64,000 bases of DNA from Nakamurella antarctica (lineage in GTDB: Bacteria; Actinomycetota; Actinomycetes; Mycobacteriales; Nakamurellaceae): assembly GCF_003860405.1 (NCBI RefSeq), contig NZ_CP034170.1:744001-808000 (forward strand), given 5' to 3'. A model generated the notes under the pieces. That model ran no database searches, had not been told where the DNA came from, and saw only the letters and a program-made list of their open reading frames with translations. Positions 36,626 to 46,700 of the stretch are shown in pieces; positions within the stretch are counted from its first letter, which is position 1; each line of letters begins with the position of its first letter. A program made the translations under genes and the position numbers.

Positions 36626-39600
36626 ATGACTTCACCCGCATTGTCCGGCCTCCTGACGGCAGTTCTCCGTGACGAATTCTTTGCCGACATCGTCCAAGCA
36701 GCCGGAACGCCCAGTTTTCACATCACGGGCCCCTCGGCCACCCGCCCCTTTGTGGCCGGCGTTCTCGCCTGCGATAAAGAAGCCGGCGGCGCTGGTGTGC
36801 CCGTTCTGGTGGTGACGGCCACCGGCCGTGAAGCGGAGGCACTCACCGCGGCCTTGGGCGATCTGCTGGGCGATGAACACGTGATGATTTTTCCGTCATG
36901 GGAGACCTTGCCCCACGAACGATTGAGCCCGCGGGCCGATACCGTGGGGCGTCGGATGGCGCTGCTGCGCCGGCTTGCCCACCCGGAGGAATTCCCCACC
37001 GGCCTACCCAAGGTGATCGTGACAACAGTCCGGTCCATGATCCAGCCGATGGCACCCCATCTTGGTGAGCTCGAGCCGGTAAAGATTGTTCTTGGCCAGG
37101 ATTGGGAGCTCAGCGAACTGGTGGAGAACCTCGTAACGCTGGCCTACAGCCGGACCGAACTGGTCAGTAAGCGCGGCGAAATGGCCGTCCGTGGCGGGAT
37201 TCTCGACATTTTCCCGGCTACTGCTGAACACCCGTACCGGATTGAATTCTTCGGTGACGAGGTCACCGATATTCGCACCTTTGCCGTGACTGACCAACGG
37301 TCCCTCGAAGCCGTGACGACGATGACGGCCCCGCCATGCCGCGAGATTCTCTTGACAGCGCAGGTTCGCGAGCGAGCCAAGCAGCTGTCAGCAACGGCGA
37401 CGGGCGACGCCACATTGGCCGAAATGCTTGACAAGCTGGCATCGGGAATCACGGTGGAGGGGATGGAGTCGCTGATCCCCGCTCTGGTGGCCGGGAAGAT
37501 GGTGATGTTGCCCGAACTGATCCCCGCTGGCACCCACGTCATCCTGGCCGACCCGGAGAAGATCCGGTCCAGAGCGGTGGACTTGGTCCGGACCGGGCAA
37601 GAATTTCTGACAGCCTCGTGGATGGCCGCAGCAACCGGCGGCAAAGCGCCCATCGACCTTGGTGAATCGGCGTACCGAGACCTCGAGGAAGCCTTCGATG
37701 CCGTCCGGGACAACGAGTGCCCACTATGGCGGCAAGCGCCCTTCGGCGACGGGGAGATCCCCACCACCCCCGTCATCAGCGCTGCCCCGGCATACCGCGG
37801 CGAGTTTGAACCAGCTATGGACCATGCGCGAGAGCGAGCTGCGGCTGGCGGCGTCACCGTCATCGTCGTTGCGGGCTCCGGCACCGCGATTCGGGCTGTC
37901 GAGCGGTTGGCAGAGGCTGACCTGGGCGCCAGCCTGGCTGCCGATGGCATCATCACCGAGCCGAAAGCGGGTGTCGTCACCGTCGCTCGTGGCCGACTGG
38001 AGTCTGGTTTTGTGTTGCCGCGCAGCCACTTTGCGATTATCACCGAATCGGATCTCACTGGCACCCGCGGGGTGGGCGCCGACGCTGGCAAGGCGAAGAT
38101 GCCCTCCCGCCGGCGCAACGCCGTAGACCCGTTGGCGCTCAAGCCGGGCGACTACGTAGTGCATAACCAGCACGGCATTGGCAAGTACATCGAGATGATG
38201 CAACGCACCGTGGGCGGCGCCGTTCGCGAGTACCTCGTCGTGGAATACGCCCCCGGCAAACGCAACCACCCGGGCGATCGACTTTTTGTTCCCACCGATG
38301 CCCTCGATCAGCTATCCCGCTATGTCAGCGGTGAAGCGCCCACGCTCAACAAGCTGGGCGGCGCCGACTGGGTGAAGACAAAAGGTAAGGCACGCAAAGC
38401 CGTTCGGCAGATTGCGGCGAAACTGGTACAGCTCTACGCCGCGCGAGCCTCGGCCCCCGGGCACGCCTTCGGACCGGATACCCCCTGGCAACGTGAGCTC
38501 GAGGATGCGTTCCCCTACACCGAGACCCAGGATCAACTCGCCGCGATCAACGAGGTCAAGGCGGACATGGAAAAGGCCGTTCCGATGGATCGGGTCATCT
38601 CCGGCGATGTCGGCTACGGCAAGACAGAAATCGCGGTCCGCGCCGCTTTCAAAGCGGTACAGGACGGCAAGCAGGTCGTCATCCTGGTGCCGACGACTCT
38701 ACTGGCGCAGCAGCATCTTTCGACCTTTGGCGAACGGATGGCGGCCTTCCCTATCAACGTGAAGGGGCTATCGCGGTTTACCGAGGAACGCGAATCCAAA
38801 CAGACGATCAAAGGCTTGGCAGACGGCACCGTCGACATCGTGATCGGGACGCATAGGCTTCTGCAACCTTCCATCGTTTATAAGGACCTCGGGTTGGTCA
38901 TCGTCGATGAAGAGCAGCGGTTCGGTGTCGAGCACAAAGAGCACATCACCGGATTGCGCGCCCACGTGGATATGTTGACTATGTCGGCCACCCCGATCCC
39001 GCGCACGCTAGAGATGAGCTTGGCGGGGATCCGCGAAATGTCGACCATTCTCACCCCACCGGAGGAGCGGCACCCGATCCTGACCTATGTCGGTGCCTAC
39101 GACGACAAGCTGGTAGCCGCCGCGATCCGCCGCGAGGTACTGCGGGAGGGCCAAGTCTTCCTTGTCCACAACAAGGTCTCCGATATCGACAAGGTAGCCA
39201 GCCGGATCAGGGAACTTGTTCCGGAAGCCTCGGTGGCAGTGGGGCATGGGCAGATGGGCGAGCACGCACTCGAAAAGGTGATTGACGGATTCTGGGCGCG
39301 CGAATTTGACGTTCTGGTTTGCACCACCATCGTCGAGACCGGACTGGATATCTCCAATGCCAATACCCTGATCGTGGATCACGCCGAGGTGCTCGGGCTC
39401 TCTCAGATGCACCAGCTGCGGGGCCGCGTGGGCCGCGGGCGAGAGCGCGGATACAGCTACTTCCTCTACCCGCCGGACAAGACGCTCACCGACACCGCGC
39501 ACGACCGGCTCGCGACCATCGCGCAGAACTCGGACCTGGGGTCAGGTATGGCAGTGGCGATGCGCGACCTCGAGATCCGCGGCGCTGGCAGCATCCTCGG

Positions 39601-40195
39601 CGCCGAACAAAGCGGCCACATAGCCGGCGTCGGCTTCGACCTCTACGTTCGCTTGGTCTCTGAGGCCGTCGACACTTTCAAGAAAGAAGCGGGCGCCGCA
39701 GCGGGGGATCCAGAACCGGTAGAGGTGGCCGAAGTTCGAGTAGAACTACCCGTCGATGCCAACATTCCCCACGAGTACATCCCTGGGGAACTACTGCGAC
39801 TGGATGCCTACCGCAAAGTTGCGGGAGCGGGTACCCACGACGAGATCGAAGCCGTCCGCTCCGAGTTGGTCGACCGGTTTGGACCACTGCCAGCACCGGT
39901 AGAAGCGCTCTTGGCGGTTGCCGCCCTGCGTCAAGCGGCCCGCGAAGTGGGCGTCACGGAAATTGCAATGATGCCCAAAGGCATCAGATTCTCTCCTGTC
40001 GATGTCCCCGAGTCTGTTCAGATGCGACTGGCGCGGGTGTATCCCGGCTCTACCTATCGCCAGACCTCGCAAAATCTGCTGCTGCTGACTCCGGGGGAAT
40101 CGAACCGGGTGGGAGCGCCGGCGCTGCGCGACAACGCCATCTTGGCGTGGGCGCATCACGTGCTCGCTGACCTGAGCCCGGCCCGGGTGCGGTAA
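36626..40195 (+). CDS. mfd: Transcription-repair coupling factor Mfd
   Basis: This 1189-residue ATP-dependent translocase releases RNA polymerase stalled at DNA damage and recruits UvrABC. It has a UvrB-like N-terminal module (FPSWETLPHERLSPRADTVG), the RNA-polymerase-interacting CarD-like domain (KPGDYVVHNQHGIGKY), the helicase Walker A GDVGYGKTEIAVRAAF, DEEQ box VIVDEEQRFGV, TMSATPIPRTLEMSL, the RecG-like motif region QLRGRVGRGRERGYSY, and the C-terminal TRCF domain. The ATG at 36626 is where homology begins; the frame is open from 36563. A terminator follows the stop directly. Confidence 0.97.
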   Translation: MTSPALSGLLTAVLRDEFFADIVQAAGTPSFHITGPSATRPFVAGVLACDKEAGGAGVPVLVVTATGREAEALTAALGDLLGDEHVMIFPSWETLPHERLSPRADTVGRRMALLRRLAHPEEFPTGLPKVIVTTVRSMIQPMAPHLGELEPVKIVLGQDWELSELVENLVTLAYSRTELVSKRGEMAVRGGILDIFPATAEHPYRIEFFGDEVTDIRTFAVTDQRSLEAVTTMTAPPCREILLTAQVRERAKQLSATATGDATLAEMLDKLASGITVEGMESLIPALVAGKMVMLPELIPAGTHVILADPEKIRSRAVDLVRTGQEFLTASWMAAATGGKAPIDLGESAYRDLEEAFDAVRDNECPLWRQAPFGDGEIPTTPVISAAPAYRGEFEPAMDHARERAAAGGVTVIVVAGSGTAIRAVERLAEADLGASLAADGIITEPKAGVVTVARGRLESGFVLPRSHFAIITESDLTGTRGVGADAGKAKMPSRRRNAVDPLALKPGDYVVHNQHGIGKYIEMMQRTVGGAVREYLVVEYAPGKRNHPGDRLFVPTDALDQLSRYVSGEAPTLNKLGGADWVKTKGKARKAVRQIAAKLVQLYAARASAPGHAFGPDTPWQRELEDAFPYTETQDQLAAINEVKADMEKAVPMDRVISGDVGYGKTEIAVRAAFKAVQDGKQVVILVPTTLLAQQHLSTFGERMAAFPINVKGLSRFTEERESKQTIKGLADGTVDIVIGTHRLLQPSIVYKDLGLVIVDEEQRFGVEHKEHITGLRAHVDMLTMSATPIPRTLEMSLAGIREMSTILTPPEERHPILTYVGAYDDKLVAAAIRREVLREGQVFLVHNKVSDIDKVASRIRELVPEASVAVGHGQMGEHALEKVIDGFWAREFDVLVCTTIVETGLDISNANTLIVDHAEVLGLSQMHQLRGRVGRGRERGYSYFLYPPDKTLTDTAHDRLATIAQNSDLGSGMAVAMRDLEIRGAGSILGAEQSGHIAGVGFDLYVRLVSEAVDTFKKEAGAAAGDPEPVEVAEVRVELPVDANIPHEYIPGELLRLDAYRKVAGAGTHDEIEAVRSELVDRFGPLPAPVEALLAVAALRQAAREVGVTEIAMMPKGIRFSPVDVPESVQMRLARVYPGSTYRQTSQNLLLLTPGESNRVGAPALRDNAILAWAHHVLADLSPARVR

Positions 40196-40196
40196 G

Positions 40197-40230
40197 CCCG
40201 GCTGTGGCCTTCGCGATCAGCCGGGGTTTT
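40197..40230 (+). terminator. Terminator after mfd
   Basis: CCCGGCTG pairs with CAGCCGGG across a 13-base loop, followed by GTTTT. It begins 2 bp after the mfd stop. Confidence 0.8.
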
Positions 40231-40569
40231 GAGGGCTTACAGCGCCCCGGTGATTGTCAACAGCAGCGTGCGACGTAGCTCCGGGTCGGGCGGCGATCCT
40301 GGGCCGGCTTCGTCCGAGACTGGGCTTATCGCCAAGGCTGCACGACGAGAGCGGATCGGCTGAAAGCGCCGGAGCCTGATGCAAGGTAGACGCCTCTACT
40401 AAGGCCGCAACCCCGCGGGTGTCGGCACGGCTAGGTAGGGGATCGATAGAGAAGACTCGTCCCACGCCAGCGCCAGGACACGAGGTGTCCCGCCGAAAAG
40501 ACCTACACGCCTATGGCAAGCTGACCATGCCGCCGGTGTCGGCGCTCACGCCAACTAAAAGAGGTCGCC
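40231..40569. other. Noncoding gap between mfd and the SurA-like gene
   Basis: This 339-bp stretch has no credible gene on either strand. It presumably holds the promoter of the lipoprotein gene, whose GAGG ribosome-binding site is at its right edge. No clear repeats were seen. Confidence 0.4.
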
Positions 40570-41520
40570 ATGGTCGCTAGTCTTCGCCAACAGCTGGGTC
40601 AGCGCTGCGCTCCCGGTAGCCGTGTGCGCGCAGGCGCGGGGATGCGGAAAAGCGCGGTGGCGTTGGTAGTGCTGCTGTTTGGCGTTGCGGGCTGCACGCC
40701 TTCGGTCTCCGCTGCGGCAGTGGTTGGTGGTAAGGCAATCAGCACCCAGGACATCGATGCGCGGGCCAAGCTGGTTTTGGAAATGGTGACTAAGGATAAA
40801 GCCAGCGACCGCGGCTCCGAAAGCTCGTTGGTGACCCTTTCGCGCAACGAGGTGACAACCGGCATCAGACATCAACTCTTGGTGCAAACCGGAGCCTCTG
40901 CGCCACTGGACACGGCGTACGTCAGTGACGTCATTGCCAAACTGGGCGGAGAGCAGGCGGTGGCCAACGCGCTGTATGCGGTGGACGCGGCCGACTTGGT
41001 GGCCCGTTCGATGGATCTAGCCGACCAGTACAAGTTGTTGACCGACGCCGTCGCCGCCGGGGTGGCAGTGACGATCCCCACCGTTAAATTCGATTTGGTG
41101 CAGTACAAAACCGTGGCGCAGGCGCAGGCGGCCAAGTCCACCTATTCCAACGCTCCCGCCACCTTTGCAGCGGCTGCCGCACAGGGCGCCTCGCAGCAGG
41201 CGGGACAGGTGGGTTTTGAAGCGACCCCTTTGACGCTGCCCACGCTGGTGGGAGTTGGGCTGTTCTCGGCTCGACCGGGCGATTTTTTGATAGTTCCCCA
41301 AGGGGCCTCCGCGGTCCTGGTCAACGTGACTGACGTCGGTTCTGCTGTGGGGCCAGTGTCGCCGGAGAATTTTGCCAAGCTGAGCGCCGGCGGCGTGGTG
41401 GCCATGGCTGGTCTTTATCTCGCGGAGCGCACCACTGGCATCAGTGTTGAAGTGAACCCCCGTTACGGTTCGTGGGATTCCCGAATGATGCAGGTCGTCG
41501 CAGCGCCAGGGCGCGCCTAA
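40570..41520 (+). CDS. SurA N-domain-like lipoprotein (secreted chaperone/foldase-like)
   Basis: This protein of up to 316 residues has a lipobox VAGC and then AAVVGGKAISTQDIDARAKLVLE, the opening helix pattern of SurA/PrsA N-terminal chaperone domains. No canonical parvulin isomerase motif is evident in the C-terminal half, so it is probably a chaperone-type lipoprotein without isomerase activity. The ATG at 40570 has GAGG 6 bases before it; an internal ATG at 40642 would give a shorter signal peptide. In many actinobacteria such a gene sits between mfd and mazG; here mazG is about 20 kb away, beyond the polysaccharide cluster. Confidence 0.75.
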   Translation: MVASLRQQLGQRCAPGSRVRAGAGMRKSAVALVVLLFGVAGCTPSVSAAAVVGGKAISTQDIDARAKLVLEMVTKDKASDRGSESSLVTLSRNEVTTGIRHQLLVQTGASAPLDTAYVSDVIAKLGGEQAVANALYAVDAADLVARSMDLADQYKLLTDAVAAGVAVTIPTVKFDLVQYKTVAQAQAAKSTYSNAPATFAAAAAQGASQQAGQVGFEATPLTLPTLVGVGLFSARPGDFLIVPQGASAVLVNVTDVGSAVGPVSPENFAKLSAGGVVAMAGLYLAERTTGISVEVNPRYGSWDSRMMQVVAAPGRA

Positions 41521-41944
41521 ATCGCCCTTATCGCCACTGCGTCTACGGCGAAAACCCGCTGCCCTCTCGATTTCAGGTTCCCTAATGGCCTAGTGTCATA
41601 ACTGTATGTGTGCGTATCGAAGATGTACGCCCACGTGGGTGAAGATGAGCTGCTGTGCGCTTGATGCAACCCTCGAAGAGCGGATCCACTGTCCTCAATG
41701 CCCTATTTAATCTGGCATAAGGCTGAGTTCGGGCGCCCTCCCGTGCTGCGGGCGGAGTTCGGTTGACGAGTACGGACCGTCAGTCTTCGCTACTAATGGT
41801 AGTTCTTTGGATCGAGTTTCCTCCTAAGGGGGGAATTAATGTACCGTTGATTCATCGGCGGTTGCTTTGAGTATTAATCGAAGAAATCGTCACCCAAAAG
41901 CACCAGCGGGATGCCCCGGTGGTCGTAGACGGAGAGAAGCGACG
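41521..41944 (+). promoter_or_regulatory. Long leader/promoter region of the polysaccharide cluster
   Basis: This 424-bp noncoding region precedes the first gene of the cluster and is AT-richer than its surroundings near 41780-41890. A hairpin ACCAGCGGG/CCCGGTGGT (41902-41923, 8 of 9 pairs) ends about 7 bases before the GGAGAG ribosome-binding site and could affect translation. A GGAGAG site (41931) leads to the ATG at 41945. I see no confident promoter or known riboswitch. Confidence 0.4.
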
Positions 41945-42235
41945 ATGAAGAAGCTGGTAATTATGGTGCTCGCATCTATGGCTGCACTGATCAGCCCCGC
42001 AGTGGCGGGTGCGCAAGCCCTGACCGAGTCGGCAGCGGCTGAAGGCAGCGTCAACGTGGGCTCGACGGGGTTCCTGGCCCGCCCGGCGCTTTTGGGATTG
42101 ACTATGGGCGCCACTTTGTGGTTTGCCATAGCCCTCCTCGCGGTTGTGTTCGCGATGGTCGCTCTGAGCCGGAGCAGGTCGGCATTCGCCCGCGCTGACA
42201 GCGTGCGGCCGGCCGGGTCACTAAGCGAGCGCTGA
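41945..42235 (+). CDS. Small exported/membrane protein, first gene of the polysaccharide cluster
   Basis: This 96-residue protein has a signal peptide (MKKLVIMVLASMAALISPAV with an AGAQ cleavage site), a short Ala/Gly/Ser/Val-rich outside segment and a second hydrophobic helix (ATLWFAIALLAVVFAMVAL), followed by an Arg-rich cytoplasmic tail. GGAGAG lies 8 bases before the ATG. The stop overlaps the next start (TGATG), so it is translated together with the initiating sugar transferase. I do not recognise a family; it may be an accessory of the transferase or simply a leader gene for coupling. Confidence 0.65.
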   Translation: MKKLVIMVLASMAALISPAVAGAQALTESAAAEGSVNVGSTGFLARPALLGLTMGATLWFAIALLAVVFAMVALSRSRSAFARADSVRPAGSLSER

Positions 42236-43859
42236 TGTCGCTCCTCGATCACCGCGGTGTATCAAAAACAAGCATCGTGAGACCACCTCTCAGCCAGGCC
42301 GCGCCACACCGCTCCCGCAACGCCGGCGGCTCTGTAGCTACTTCGTCAGCTGTTCCAGCGCCTTCTCGGTCTTACTCCCGCCCAGCTGTGGCAGCTGCCC
42401 CGGCTCCCGAGTTCGACTGGCGTCGGGCGTATGTGCGTCGTCTGTTGGCCACGGACATGCTTGTCATCGTCTGGGCCATTGCGGGCGCGCACCTACTGCG
42501 CACGTCGATGCGGTCGGCATCGCCGATAGTTGACCCCTTTGGTTTCGACTTCCTCGCTGCCAGCGCTCTCGTAGTGGGACTGTGGGCACTTTTCCTGGCG
42601 GTTCTCAACTCCAGGGACTCACGCGTGGTCGGATTTGGATCTGAAGAGTACAAACGGGTCCTGAATGCAACATTTATCGTATTTGCGCTGGTATCGATGT
42701 CGGCGTATCTGTTCGGCTTGGATATGCCGCGGAGCTACCTGCTACTCGTGATGCCCGCCGGCCTGCTCGGTTTACTCCTCGGCAGGTATGTCTGGCGACG
42801 GTGGCTGCATCTGCAACGAGATCGCGGAATGTACTCGGCAAATGTACTTGCAGTAGGCAACCTGGAAACCGTGAGCCAACTCGTCTCGGAATTACGTCGC
42901 TCACCGCGCGCGGGCTATCGCATCGTTGGTGCGTGTGTCACCCAAGGCAGCAAAGCCGCAGATGCTGCCCGCTCCGCGGTGCAATCTAACCGCTTTGTCG
43001 AGGGCGTGCCGGTTTTGGGATCACTCGATCAGATCGTCAGCGCGGTGCGTCTGGTCAACGCTGACGTGGTCGCGGTCACGGCCACGTCTGCCTTCGGGCC
43101 GGCGGCGGTTCGTAAATTGAGCTGGGATCTAGAAAAACTGCCAACCCAGTTGATCTTGGCTCCAGCTTTGACAGATATTGCAGGGCCCCGCATTCACACC
43201 CAGCCTGTTGCAGGTCTTCCATTGATACACGTGGAGCGCCCCACCTACAGCGGGCCCACCCGAATTTTGAAGAAGGCTTTCGACGTAGTCGGCAGTATGA
43301 CGCTGTTGCTGATTTTCAGCCCGTTGATGTTGGGGCTGGCGATGGCGATCAAGACGGGCAGTCCCGGGCCGGTCTTTTTCCGTCAGGAGCGCGTCGGTGT
43401 TGACGGTGGTCGCTTCAGGATGGTCAAGTTCCGCTCGATGCGCGTGGACGCAGAGGCGCTCCTGGCGGACCTAAAAGCGGAGCAGCGTGATGCCGGGAAC
43501 GACGTCCTCTTCAAAATGAAGGACGACCCCCGCATCACGAAGGTCGGTAAGCTCATCCGCCGATACAGCCTCGACGAACTTCCGCAGCTGCTCAATGTTC
43601 TCAAGGGCGAGATGAGCTTGGTGGGACCGCGTCCCCCCTTGCATCCGAAGTGGCGATGTACCGCCATGATGTTCGCCGTCGACTCCTCGTGAAACCAGGA
43701 ATGACGGGCCTGTGGCAGGTCTCGGGCCGCTCGGATCTGACCTGGGACGAAAGCGTGCGCCTCGACCTCTCGTACGTTGAGAACTGGTCCATCACGGGTG
43801 ACTTGGTGATTTTGTTCAAAACCGCCAAAGCGGTCATGTCTTCGAGCGGTGCTTACTAA
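42235..43859 (+). pseudogene. Initiating polyprenyl-phosphate sugar-1-phosphate transferase, frameshifted
   Basis: As written, the frame from the ATG at 42235 stops at 43692 and a second frame continues to 43859. Joined by adding one C to the C6 run at 43633-43638, they give a 541-residue WcaJ/CpsE-type transferase: membrane helices at about 60-170, a nucleotide-binding-like central domain, and a C-terminal sugar-transferase domain (GPVFFRQERVG, FRMVKFRSMR, SLDELPQLLNVLKGEMSLVGPRP, then VKPGMTGLWQVSGRSDLTWD). It would start the repeat unit on undecaprenyl-phosphate. The break falls just before the essential C-terminal motif, so the truncated form should be inactive. The rest of the gene looks fully conserved, so a sequencing error or a slippage switch is more likely than old decay. 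Confidence 0.85.
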
Positions 43860-44260
43860 AGCTCCGGCCGTGGAGGTCATTCCACGCACTGCCAAGAAAA
43901 TAGCGGCCCCTACCTCAATCCAACATCAAATCCAACATCAGATTCGAGTCTGCACCGAGAGAGAATCACTCAGTGTCTGCTCAATGTCACTGAACGTCAT
44001 CGCGTTCACTACGCAGAGCTAGCGTCGGGGCGCGCCTCTATGGCAGTATCGGTGAAAACGTCTCCCTGACCACCCCACATGGACTATCTGGCGCTTAACT
44101 CTTCGAAGGTGCCGGACGGAACATGGAGGTCGCCAACAGCGCCGCTAGTACCGCTACGCGGACAGCCCGTACTCCCCGGGCCGCGCTCCTTGGTGGTCCG
44201 AATGTGGGTCGTCAAGCAGGCAACGAGATACGCACTCATGGGCGTAACAGAAACTGAGGC
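43860..44260 (+). other. Noncoding region before the GH16 gene
   Basis: This 401-bp gap contains a short direct repeat ATCCAACATCA (twice near 43918-43941) and nothing else I can name. It probably carries a promoter for the GH16 gene. Confidence 0.35.
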
Positions 44261-46639
44261 ATGTACGTGCGAGCGAGATGGCTACACACTGCAATTGCGG
44301 CAGTAGTGACGATAACGGTATTGGGCCCGGGACCAGGTGCCGTGGCCGAAACACCGGATATCCAGCAAAGCGCGCCAACGCAGGGCACCAATGAGCAGGT
44401 AGCCGAGTATTGCCTGCGCCCCGTGGCAGATTTGCTCCCCGCGGGCTCGCAGTGGTCGTGGCAGTTCGATAAGGATGCCCCTCCCTCCACTTGGTCGGCC
44501 CAGGGATTTGACGATTCAGCATGGTCAGTGGGGCCAGCGCCGCTCGGATTTGTGGCCAAGGGGATCGCCACCGATGTTTCTGCGAAAACGACTCGACCGG
44601 GACCGCGAGTTGCTTACTTCCGGTCGAAGTTCGAAGCGCCGAAGCTGCCGCAGGGCGCTTCCATTGTGGTGAACACGGTGGCCGATGACGGACTCATTCT
44701 GTACGTCAATGGTCAGGAGATCGGAAGATCCAACGTGATCAGCGGCCCAGATTCCCACGATCTTTTCGCCAGTTCGTCTTTCTTCGGGCCGGTGACCTAC
44801 ACGATCCCCGCGTCCCTACTGCGCGTGGGCACCAACGACATCAGCGCCTCCGTCCACCTGAACTTCCGGGCGACACGAGCGATCTCCTTCGATGCTCGGG
44901 TGCAGATTCTGACCCCCGACTTCTCCACGCCCCCACAATCTGAGGCTTGTCCGATAGCCGCAACTGAGCTGCTTGCCGCTGGTTCGACATGGTCGTGGCA
45001 GTTCAAGACTTCGGCGCCGGGCGGTAACTGGGCCGGAGTTGGGTTTGACGACTCGGCCTGGTCGACAGGCCCCGCGCCGCTGGGTTTCGCGGCGAAAGGT
45101 GTCGTCTCCAACATCGCCCCTAAGGGTGTGCGTCCTGGGCCACGGGTAGCTTATTTCCGGAGTGATTTCACAGCGCCCGCGCTCTCCGGCACCGAGTCGG
45201 TAGTGGTCAACACTGTCGCCGACGACGGGGTGGTGATGTACGTCAACGGGGTCGAGGTTGGCCGCTCGAACGTGATTGCTGGCCCGGACTCGAACATGTT
45301 GTTTGCCAGTACGTCCTACAAGGGACCCGTTTCCTTCGATATCCCCGTAGCGCTCATCCACGAGGGCCAGAATACGATCAGCGCGTCAGTCCATCTGAAC
45401 TATCGGGCCACGAGGGCAGTGGCCTTTGACGCTGAAATCGAAATGTTGACGCCTGCTGCGGCTCCTCCCGCGGCGCCGACCAGCCCCACACCGGAATCTG
45501 TCGCACCTTCCCCGGAAGCCAGTGCGTCAACTGAGCCGCCAACTACAGCGCCCGCAACCACTACGCAGATCAACGAAACACCTACGTCCAGTGCCGCTAC
45601 GGCCTTGACGTCGGAATCGCCTCTGAGTGAAGCCGTGCCCCAGACTGGCGCTCAGACGACTGGCGCTCAGACGACTGGCGCTCAGACGACTGGCGCTCAG
45701 ACGACTGGCGCTCAGCCCCCAGTCTCTGCGGTTCCTGCCGCGCCGGCAGCTTCGGCAACGTCACCGGAAACTATCCAGGTCAGCGGGGCGAGTTCAGCTG
45801 CCCCCTCGACCACTATCTCCTTAGTACCCGCCACCAGTTCCACACTGGGGGCGCCGCCACCGGCAGATCCGGCGGTGCTGGCGAATTGGGGCGCCCCGGT
45901 ATTTCGGGACGAGTTCAACGCCACCACGGTGGACTCGACCAAGTGGCGCGTTCGCGACAAAACTCGCCTAGCCTACGATCAGGCGATTATTTCAGCGTCC
46001 CAAGTCAAGGTGGCTAACGGCAACCTCAGTATTGCCACCCAGTGGCTTGCCAATCCTGTTCTCGGCACGGAACGCCCGAGGTACTTCAATACCGGGTACA
46101 TCGACACCATTGGGCTATTTTCGCAGCGTTACGGGCGATGGGAAATGCGTGCGAAGCTGCCGTTGGTGACGGGGGCCTCAAGAGGCATCTGGCCCGCCTT
46201 CTGGCTTCGAGACTCTCGCGGGTTGGGTGAGATCGACATCATGGAGGCGATCGGCGCTCCCCACGACCAGATGGGGTCGCAACCCGAGGGCACCTTTTCC
46301 AGCACCGTGCATCAGTCCACCAACCACGAAGCTGGCACAGTCAGAGTCAGCACTTTGAATAAAAAACTTCCGACTGTAATAGGCGGCTACCACACGTGGG
46401 CGCTGGAGTGGGACCCTGCGGGGATGCGCTTTTATTACGACGGTGCGCTGGTGTGGGCGCCGACTACCAAAGACAACCCGTGGTTCAACACCGCGTTTAC
46501 CGATGCAGGGGTCAATATTCGCATCGATACACAGGTTGGGTTTTGGTGGATGGGGTACGCAGATCCGCTCCACAAGGAATGGACTACCGATGCGTCCTAC
46601 GATATCGACTACGTCCGGGTGTGGAAATACAATCCTTGA
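44261..46639 (+). CDS. Secreted GH16 glycoside hydrolase with two N-terminal jelly-roll-like modules
   Basis: This exported protein of up to 792 residues has a signal peptide (cleavage near AVAET), two ~165-residue modules (about 55-220 and 228-400) with the shared pattern F/WDDSAWS-GPAPLGF...VADDG...YVNG.E..RS...HLN, a Pro/Thr/Ser/Ala linker with a 15-bp repeat, and a C-terminal GH16 catalytic domain (about 545-792). The GH16 nucleophile/acid-base motif is GEIDIMEAIG, after GIWPAFWLRD. GH16 enzymes cut or transfer beta-1,3/1,4-glycans such as laminarin, agar or succinoglycan-type polymers, so it may trim or release the polymer made here. The start may be the GTG at 44267, which has GAGG at the better spacing. 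Confidence 0.88.
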   Translation: MYVRARWLHTAIAAVVTITVLGPGPGAVAETPDIQQSAPTQGTNEQVAEYCLRPVADLLPAGSQWSWQFDKDAPPSTWSAQGFDDSAWSVGPAPLGFVAKGIATDVSAKTTRPGPRVAYFRSKFEAPKLPQGASIVVNTVADDGLILYVNGQEIGRSNVISGPDSHDLFASSSFFGPVTYTIPASLLRVGTNDISASVHLNFRATRAISFDARVQILTPDFSTPPQSEACPIAATELLAAGSTWSWQFKTSAPGGNWAGVGFDDSAWSTGPAPLGFAAKGVVSNIAPKGVRPGPRVAYFRSDFTAPALSGTESVVVNTVADDGVVMYVNGVEVGRSNVIAGPDSNMLFASTSYKGPVSFDIPVALIHEGQNTISASVHLNYRATRAVAFDAEIEMLTPAAAPPAAPTSPTPESVAPSPEASASTEPPTTAPATTTQINETPTSSAATALTSESPLSEAVPQTGAQTTGAQTTGAQTTGAQTTGAQPPVSAVPAAPAASATSPETIQVSGASSAAPSTTISLVPATSSTLGAPPPADPAVLANWGAPVFRDEFNATTVDSTKWRVRDKTRLAYDQAIISASQVKVANGNLSIATQWLANPVLGTERPRYFNTGYIDTIGLFSQRYGRWEMRAKLPLVTGASRGIWPAFWLRDSRGLGEIDIMEAIGAPHDQMGSQPEGTFSSTVHQSTNHEAGTVRVSTLNKKLPTVIGGYHTWALEWDPAGMRFYYDGALVWAPTTKDNPWFNTAFTDAGVNIRIDTQVGFWWMGYADPLHKEWTTDASYDIDYVRVWKYNP
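45644..45715 (+). repeat. 15-bp tandem repeat in the GH16 linker
   Basis: ACTGGCGCTCAGACG is repeated 4.8 times without change, encoding Thr-Gly-Ala-Gln-Thr units in the linker before the GH16 domain. Copy number changes would alter only linker length. Confidence 0.95.
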
Positions 46640-46700
46640 CAGTGAGGGCGGCCTCGGAATAGTTGCAAGTGGCCCACTTGTGATGTGATCGATTCGGCGA

